Below, in pieces: positions 57,940 through 64,000 of a DNA stretch of 64,000 bases; position 1 is the stretch's first letter; each line of letters begins with the position of its first letter. Below the pieces are notes generated by a model, which was given only the letters and a program-made list of their open reading frames with translations, was not told the DNA's origin and did not search any database. Both the position numbers and the translations under genes were made by a program. The stretch lies in NCBI GenBank assembly GCA_030549775.1, contig CM060173.1:64670367-64734366 (forward strand), written 5' to 3'. The stretch is from Tamarix chinensis. Its lineage: Eukaryota > Streptophyta > Magnoliopsida > Caryophyllales > Tamaricaceae.

Positions 57940-60900
57940 ATGTATAGAGTTGGTGGTAAAGTGTGTGAAGTCATCATTGATAGTGGCTCATACACTAATG
58001 TTGCTAGTGAGAAGATGGTGAACAAGCTTAGTTTGGAGGCCAAGGGTCATCCAAGAACATATTCTCTCTAATGGCTCAACAAAGATAATGGTGTAAGGAT
58101 AACCAAACAAACTCTTATTTCTTTTAAGATTAGTAATTATTTTGATGATGTTTTATGCGATATTATGCCTATGGATGCTTGTCATATTTTATTAGGGAGG
58201 TTGTAGTAATTTGATAGGAAGGTTGTGTATGATGGGGTCCTTAATGAGTATGTGGTTTACAAGGGTCCAAAGAAGTTTAGGCTCAAACCTAATCTAGATG
58301 GGGAGAATTTGGTTTTGAGGAATGAATGGGTATAAAAAAAAGAAGGAGGATGTTGAGTGTATGAGGGAAAGAAAAACGAGTAACATGGAGTTGTTGATCC
58401 TTAAGGAGTATGAGATGAATAAAGCAATTAAAGAGGAGGAGATATGCTATGCATTAGTGGTAAAGGAGGTCTAACGAGGGGAGAATGCTAATATGGATCT
58501 AAAATTGCAACAAGTGTTAAAAGAATATGTCGATGTTTTTTCGAAAGAGTTGCCAAGTGGGCTACCTCATTTGAGAGGTATTGAGCACACTATTAACCTT
58601 ATGCCAAGAGTCCCATTACCGAACAAGCTAGCATATAGATGTAATCCAAAGGAAGCTAAGGACATAGAAAAACAGGTGTAAGAGTTATTAGACTAAGGTT
58701 ATATTCGAGAGAGTATGAGTCTATGCGGGATTCCAACTTTGTTGGTACCTAAGAAGGATGGTATGTGGAGAATGTATATTGATTCGAGAGAAATAAAAAA
58801 CATCACAATTAAGTACAGATTTCTGATGCCGAGATTAGATGACATGTTAGATGAGTTACATGGTACAAAGGTGTTCCTCGAAGATTGATCTTAGAAGCGG
58901 TTATCATCAAATTAGGATAAGGGAAAGGGATGAGTGGAAGACAACTTTCAAGACTAAGTATGGGTTGTATGAATGGTTGGTGATGCCATTTGGGCTAAGA
59001 ATTGCACCAAGTTCCTTCATGAGGTTGATGAATGAGGTACTTAGACCATTTCTTGGAGTCTTTGTTGTTGTTTACCTTGATGATATCTTAGTATATAGCA
59101 AAAGTGGGTTCGAGAACATACAACACTTGAAGAGGATGTTTGACAAACTTGATGGAGCTCTATGGTAAGATGGAGAATTGTGACTTCTTGATGGAGAGTG
59201 TGATTTTTCTTGGTTATATTGTGAGTGGAGATGGTATTTGAGTCGATCCATAGAAAGTGAAAGCTATACAAATGTGGCCTATTCCTACTAATGTCCATGA
59301 ATTTTGAAGTTTCTATGGGTTAGCCTCATTCTATAAGAGGTTCATCAAAGACTTATCTACCATTGCAACACTTATCACACAACTGATGAAGAAAGGAGAG
59401 TTCCATTAGAATGATCAAGCGATGAAGGCTTTTGAAGACTTGAAGACAAAGCTCTCAAATGCATTGTTATTATGTTTACCTTGTTTTGATAAATTATTTG
59501 AAGTAACATATGATGCAAGTGGTGTAGGAATTATGGGTGTGCTTTCACAAGAAAGGAAACCGATTGCTTTCTTTAATGAGAAGTTGAATGGCGCAAGACT
59601 CAACTATTCGACCTATGATGAAGAGTTTTATGCTATTATGCATTGTTTGGAGACATGGAGTCATTAATTGAGACCTAAGCCTTTTGTACTTCATTCGGAT
59701 CATGAGAGTTTGAAGTATTTGCATGGTCAAAAGAAGGTGAGTCCAAGAGATGCTAAGTGGATAAGCTTCTTACAGATATTTTTGTTCTCTATAAGACATG
59801 TGGATGGCAAATAAAATGTCATAGCAGATGCATTATCTAAGAGGACCATGGTAATTACCATGATGGATGCAAAGCTCTTAGGGTTTGATATGTTGAAGAG
59901 TTAGTATGCCATGGATGATGATTTTGCTATGATCTTCAAAGATTGTAAGAAACAAGGAAGTTCTAGAGCTTATATTATTCAAGATGGGTTCTTATTCAAG
60001 AACAACAAAATTGTGTGTACCAAATACTTCAGTTAAAAACTTATTAATAAAAGAGGTGCATGAAGGAGGAATTACAGGACACTTTAGGAGTGCACAAGAC
60101 TCTGGAGCTGCTACAAGAACATTTCTATTGGTTGATATTGCAAAAGGGAGTACAAGCCATGGTTGCTAGGTATGCTACGTGCTAGAGAAGCAAGAATTTC
60201 TTTCACAAAGGATTATATGTACCATTACCTATGCCTAATCAACCATTGGAAGGTGTTAGCATGGATTTTATTTTGGGATTGCCTAGGACACAATGAGGCA
60301 AGGATTCTATTATGGTTATAGTGGATCAATTTTCCAAAATGACTTATTTTATTCCATGTCACAAGACTGATGATGCTACCCATGTTGTGGATTTAAATTT
60401 CAAGGGGATTGTGAGGTTGCATGAAATTCCAAGAAGTATCGTTTAAGATAAAGATGTGAAGTTCCGAAGTTATTTTTGGAAGACGTTATGGCACATGTTA
60501 AGAATGAAGCTTCTATTTAGCACATCATATCATCCTGAAACGAATGTACAAATCGAATTTACTAATAGAACTATAGGTACTTTACTAAGGAGATTCGTGA
60601 GTAAGAGTGCTGTGTCAAGTTAACACATGCGAAGTTTGCTTATAATTGAAGTCCTTTTATTGTAACAAGTTCTAATCCGTTCGAGATAGTATGTGGTATT
60701 AATCCATATATACCAATTGATATGATACCATTAAGGAAGGGCGAAGTGAAGAATTATGATGCACAAGAGATAATCGAGTTCTTTTAAAAACTTCATCAAT
60801 AAATCATGCATAATATTGAGAAGGCAAATGAAGTGTATAAGAAAAGAGCAAACAAGCATAGGAGTCAACAGGTTTGTCAACCAAGAGATTTAGTATTGTT

Positions 60901-61240
60901 ACACTTAAGGAAGGAGATAGTTCCTAATCTAAGGAAACACAAGCTTATGCCAAGGACAGCTGGTCCTTTCAAAGTACTTCAAAAGTTTGAGGAAAGTGCT
61001 TATGAGCTCGATTTGCCAGATTTATATGGTGGAGTATCAAGCACATTTAATGTTGCAGACATTAGCCCTTATTGTGGAGATACAAATTTGAGGGAAAATT
61101 CAAATCAACAAGGGGAGAATGATGCAAGAGTAAACACTCTAGAATTGGCTTTCATAATTATGGAACCAATTATTCTTCATTTGGAAAGTATCTCCCACAA
61201 ATTTGAAGACCACATAACAAACAAGCGACTAAGCATCTAA
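57940..61240 (+). pseudogene. pol of gypsy element 2, with C terminus running into the 3' LTR
   Basis: Protease: VIIDSGSYTNVASE (DSGS at 57979). RT: KEYVDVFSKELPSGLPHLRG (58523-58582), [14 protein letters not shown] (58744), [11 protein letters not shown] with YLDD intact at 59072-59083. RNase H: YDASGVGIMGVLSQ and FFNEKLNGARLNYSTYDE (59509-59625). Integrase: broken zinc finger 60055-60200, core [12 protein letters not shown] (60258), GDKDVKF-like block near 60450, and a C-terminal GPFKVLQKFEESAYELDLPD (60961-61020). The last open frame (60806-61240) passes through the polypurine tract and 40 codons into the LTR. At least ten stops or frameshifts are present. Coding overlap with the LTR is a known trait of CRM-clade chromoviruses, so that clade is possible. 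Confidence 0.87.
61110..61119 (+). other. Polypurine tract of gypsy element 2
   Basis: AAGGGGAGAA immediately before TGATG at 61120, identical to element 1. Confidence 0.85.
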
Positions 61241-62111
61241 GTGCATATGCATGGCATGTATGGAATGATGATCACATGCATGGGGGAGTTTCTTTTCAGA
61301 CTTGTTGAGTACTATTAGTAATTTAGCTAATTAATTAATTAATTAGTAGAGTTGGATAATAGATAAAGCATAAAGTTAGTATAAAGTAGCATAAAGTTAG
61401 CATAAAAGTAGCATAATATCTTTTAGCTTGGAATCTTTTGAATTATGCTTTTAGCTAAGTGATAGAATGGCTATAAACAACCACGAATGTCATGATTAGG
61501 GATACAGAAGATTGAAGATCAATATTGAAGTTGAATACAAGTGAATTCTGTGCGAGTTCAATTCAAGTTAATCAAATCTATATGAACAATTTAGCTTGAA
61601 AGTTTTAATCTCTTTGTCTGTATGAATTAGAGATTAATTCATATCCTCATCTACTCTCCATAACCCATATTTTTCATCAAAACATAACTCTAGTTCGAGC
61701 ATAATTGAAGCCCTAATTCGGTTTACCCATTAGAAACCCTAAACCACCATTCAAAACCCTAAAACCCTTCATCCGAACAAAACATCACCTTATTCTTTCT
61801 ATTCGAATTAAACCCTAACCCTAAACCATGACTTCATCCTTCATCTAAACCCTAACATTCAAAGTTTATCATCATCAATAAACCATTATCAAATGCATAT
61901 ACTAATTACCACAACTCATTCGAACCATCACCATTAGAAAACCATCACCATCGAATCATATTTATTTTGTTCGAATCATCACCACCATCTTTCATCCTAT
62001 TTGAATGTTTTAAACCCTAATACACCATCTCTGAGTCTTATTCTAATTACTATCATCACAAACAAAGCATATTATCATCAATTTGAGAAATCTATCCTCC
62101 TACACACATCA
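61120..62111 (+). repeat. 3' LTR of gypsy element 2
   Basis: 992 bp, TGATGCAAGAGT to CACATCA. It aligns with the 5' LTR with moderate divergence and a few small indels. Confidence 0.9.
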
Positions 62112-62116
62112 ATAAC

Positions 62117-64000
62117 ATTCCATTTTATTTACTCAAGGGAGGAATCACAAAACCGGAGAAACAAAGGTACATCATTCATACTGGTGCATAAGAGTAGCAT
62201 AATATCTTATCGATTATCAACCCAGGGATGTAAAGGTACCTTGGCCACACTAGTGCATGAAGACACACAATATCCTACCAACAAGGACACCTAATCTATA
62301 AGTATGCATATCCCCCAAGTAGGTCTGTAAAGCTAAATACAGTAAGATATAAGGATTGGTTAGGGCACTAAGGCAAACTAGCAAAAATCTAGAGTAATCA
62401 TGGGCTAAACCATGTCTTTAGGGTAGAAAATCTTAAAGAGTCATAATTTCTGATCTCGAGGTATTTCACTTTAAGTATTAATATCTTAATTAAGGTACCG
62501 ATGAGAAACACATTAATTACATACTTAATCGTTTTCATTTGTTTCTATTATTATGAAGTAACTAGAATTAGGATTATTGTCAAAGTTAATTTAAGTAGTC
62601 CCCTAAGGTCATCCTAGGTTCCAACACTCATACTTAAGCACCTTAGGTTAAAATGACCAAAATGGCCCTATGGTTAAGGCTACGTCTTTACCATCCACTT
62701 CTATCACATAATTCATTTTTATTTATCAACATACTATAAAAGAGTATCATAACATGATTATACTATTGATTACGAAGTTAAGTTACCCAACACACAAAAT
62801 GATCATCTTACACATAAAAACCTAACATGCACCTCTAGGACAACTAACACACATTCTTATGCTTAATCAACAATTAATGCACTTCCACATGTTTATGAAA
62901 ACAACATCATAACATACCCCAATTTACTAATTTACCCTTAGACATTACTAAAATATCCTTAGGCTTTAAAATGCTCATGATCATACTTGAATAGGTGATA
63001 TTAAGGCCATAACCCTTATTATCATATTTAACATTAATTTATTCCTATGATGCATGTTGATTAGTCCAACCATCATTTTACATGTAAAATTACCAAAATA
63101 TCCCACATGCCATATTTTATTGAATATCACACTCAAATAGGTGATACTAAGATAATAAACCCTTATTATCATATCTAAAATCAATTTATACTTACCATGC
63201 ATGTTTATTTAACTAATTACCATTTTATATACAAAATTACCAAAATACTCCTAGATCATATTTTATTGAATTGTATGCTCAAGTAACTGACACTAGGACA
63301 ATAAACCATTATTATTATGTTTAACATCAATCAATACCTACCATGTATGTTTATTAGACTAATCCCCATCTTACCTATAAAATTATCAAAATACCCCTTC
63401 TTACTTGCAAAATTACTCAAACGCCCCTTCTTAATTATAAAATTACCAAAATACTCTTGGGTCATTTAATATTAATAATCATACCCGACATGCATCTCTA
63501 ACACCATAAACCCCTATTGTCACACTTAGCACCAATTAACACTTATCATACATGTTTATTAAGTTAACTCCCATTACTTGCACTAAATTACTAAAATGTC
63601 CCTAAACTATTTATTATTAATAATCATATCCAACATGAATTATTAACTCCTCAAACCTTTATTATTATTATTCTTAGCACCAATTATCACCTATCAAGCA
63701 TGTTTATTTAAGCAACCTACATTTTACATGTAAAATTACCGAAATGCCCTTAGGTCATAAAATATAAATATTCATGCCTAACATGCATTGTTTAACACCA
63801 CAAAACCCTTATTAGCATACTTAGCACCATTTGATACTTAGCATGCCCATTTATTAAGTTAACCTCCATTTCACATGAAAAATTACAAAAATACCCCTAG
63901 TACATAAAATATTGAGAATCATACCCAACATACATTTCTAACACCACAAAACCCTTTTAAGCACATTTAGCAACACTTGTTACTTATCATGCATATTTAT
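62117..64000 (-). repeat. Long gypsy LTR copy D, continuing to window edge
   Basis: Host sequence after gypsy element 2. The stretch 62150-62330 (CCCAGGGATGTAAAGGTACC) matches 11115-11160 in LTR copy B, same orientation. Beyond 62905 it becomes a tandem array. The LTR start and the second target duplication lie outside the window. Confidence 0.65.
62905..64000. repeat. Tandem array of about 146-bp units
   Basis: The landmark CATGCATGTTTATT-type phrase recurs at about 63051, 63196, 63342, 63547, 63694, 63840 and 63987. Spacing is about 145-148 bp except one unit of about 205 bp (63342-63547) that carries an internal duplication of AAAATACCCCTTCTTA-type text. Each unit also has TAAAATTACCAAAATACCCC and ACCCTTATTATCATA. 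The array runs off the window. Confidence 0.85.

Larger units (their letters stand above)
55538..62111 (+). mobile_element. Complete-length, inactivated Ty3/gypsy element 2 (6574 bp)
   Basis: LTRs 55538-56581 and 61120-62111 begin TGAT and end ATCA. The flanks ACAAC (55533-55537) and ATAAC (62112-62116) differ at one base. Primer-binding site, gag with intact zinc knuckle, protease, RT, RNase H, integrase and polypurine tract are in order. It is the same family as element 1 by pol residues, polypurine tract and LTR start. It inserted into LTR copy D. Confidence 0.92.

Noticed and set aside
1..64000. A novel multi-gene system
   Set aside because: Apart from the isocitrate dehydrogenase gene, every recognisable protein is a retroelement or hAT protein in a decayed state; no cluster of linked unknown genes is present.

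Overview
This is a transposon-dominated stretch of a flowering-plant nuclear genome. The evidence is intron-rich gene structure, plant-type Ty1/copia and Ty3/gypsy elements with initiator-tRNA-Met primer sites, a plant hAT transposase relic, and low GC with heavy decay of CpG-type codons in most repeats. I cannot resolve the lineage further. One cellular gene is clearly intact: a 15-exon cytosolic NADP-dependent isocitrate dehydrogenase on the minus strand (45400-51313), predicted at 418 residues.

Left part (1-22303). A degenerate copia element (minus strand, left end outside the window, 5' LTR 5592-6026) sits in a gypsy pol remnant that resumes at 6027. The copia is itself split by a solo LTR (1108-2549) with a perfect target duplication ACTAT. 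From 7431 to 14559 there are pieces of long minus-oriented LTRs of one family. The last piece is split by a complete-length but dead gypsy element (14560-21447, target duplication ATGGC).

Middle part (22304-42200). This is a four-level nest. A copia (Sirevirus-like?) remnant is split by a 4.73 kb solo LTR (22825-41476, AAACT). That is split by a 4.62 kb solo LTR (24565-38481, ATATA), which is split by a 9.29 kb chromodomain-bearing Tekay/Del-type gypsy element on the minus strand (27294-36585, GTATG). The innermost element is the least decayed.

Right part (42200-64000). Unassigned AT-rich DNA is followed by the isocitrate dehydrogenase gene. Its first intron carries a short SINE-like insertion with a 12-bp target duplication and a Tourist-like MITE. 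Upstream of the gene is a hAT transposase pseudogene (52612-54588). It is cut off by a minus-oriented long LTR that begins at 54594 and runs off the window. That LTR is split by a second gypsy element (55538-62111) of the same family as the one at 14560, and it carries an array of about 146-bp repeats up to the window edge.

Nothing here looks like a new defence, metabolic or signalling system. The value of the window is its readable insertion history, an LTR family with a hairpin-like end, and a housekeeping gene surviving inside repeats. All boundaries were read by eye. Target duplications and splice sites were checked base by base; similarity boundaries of decayed pieces are approximate.
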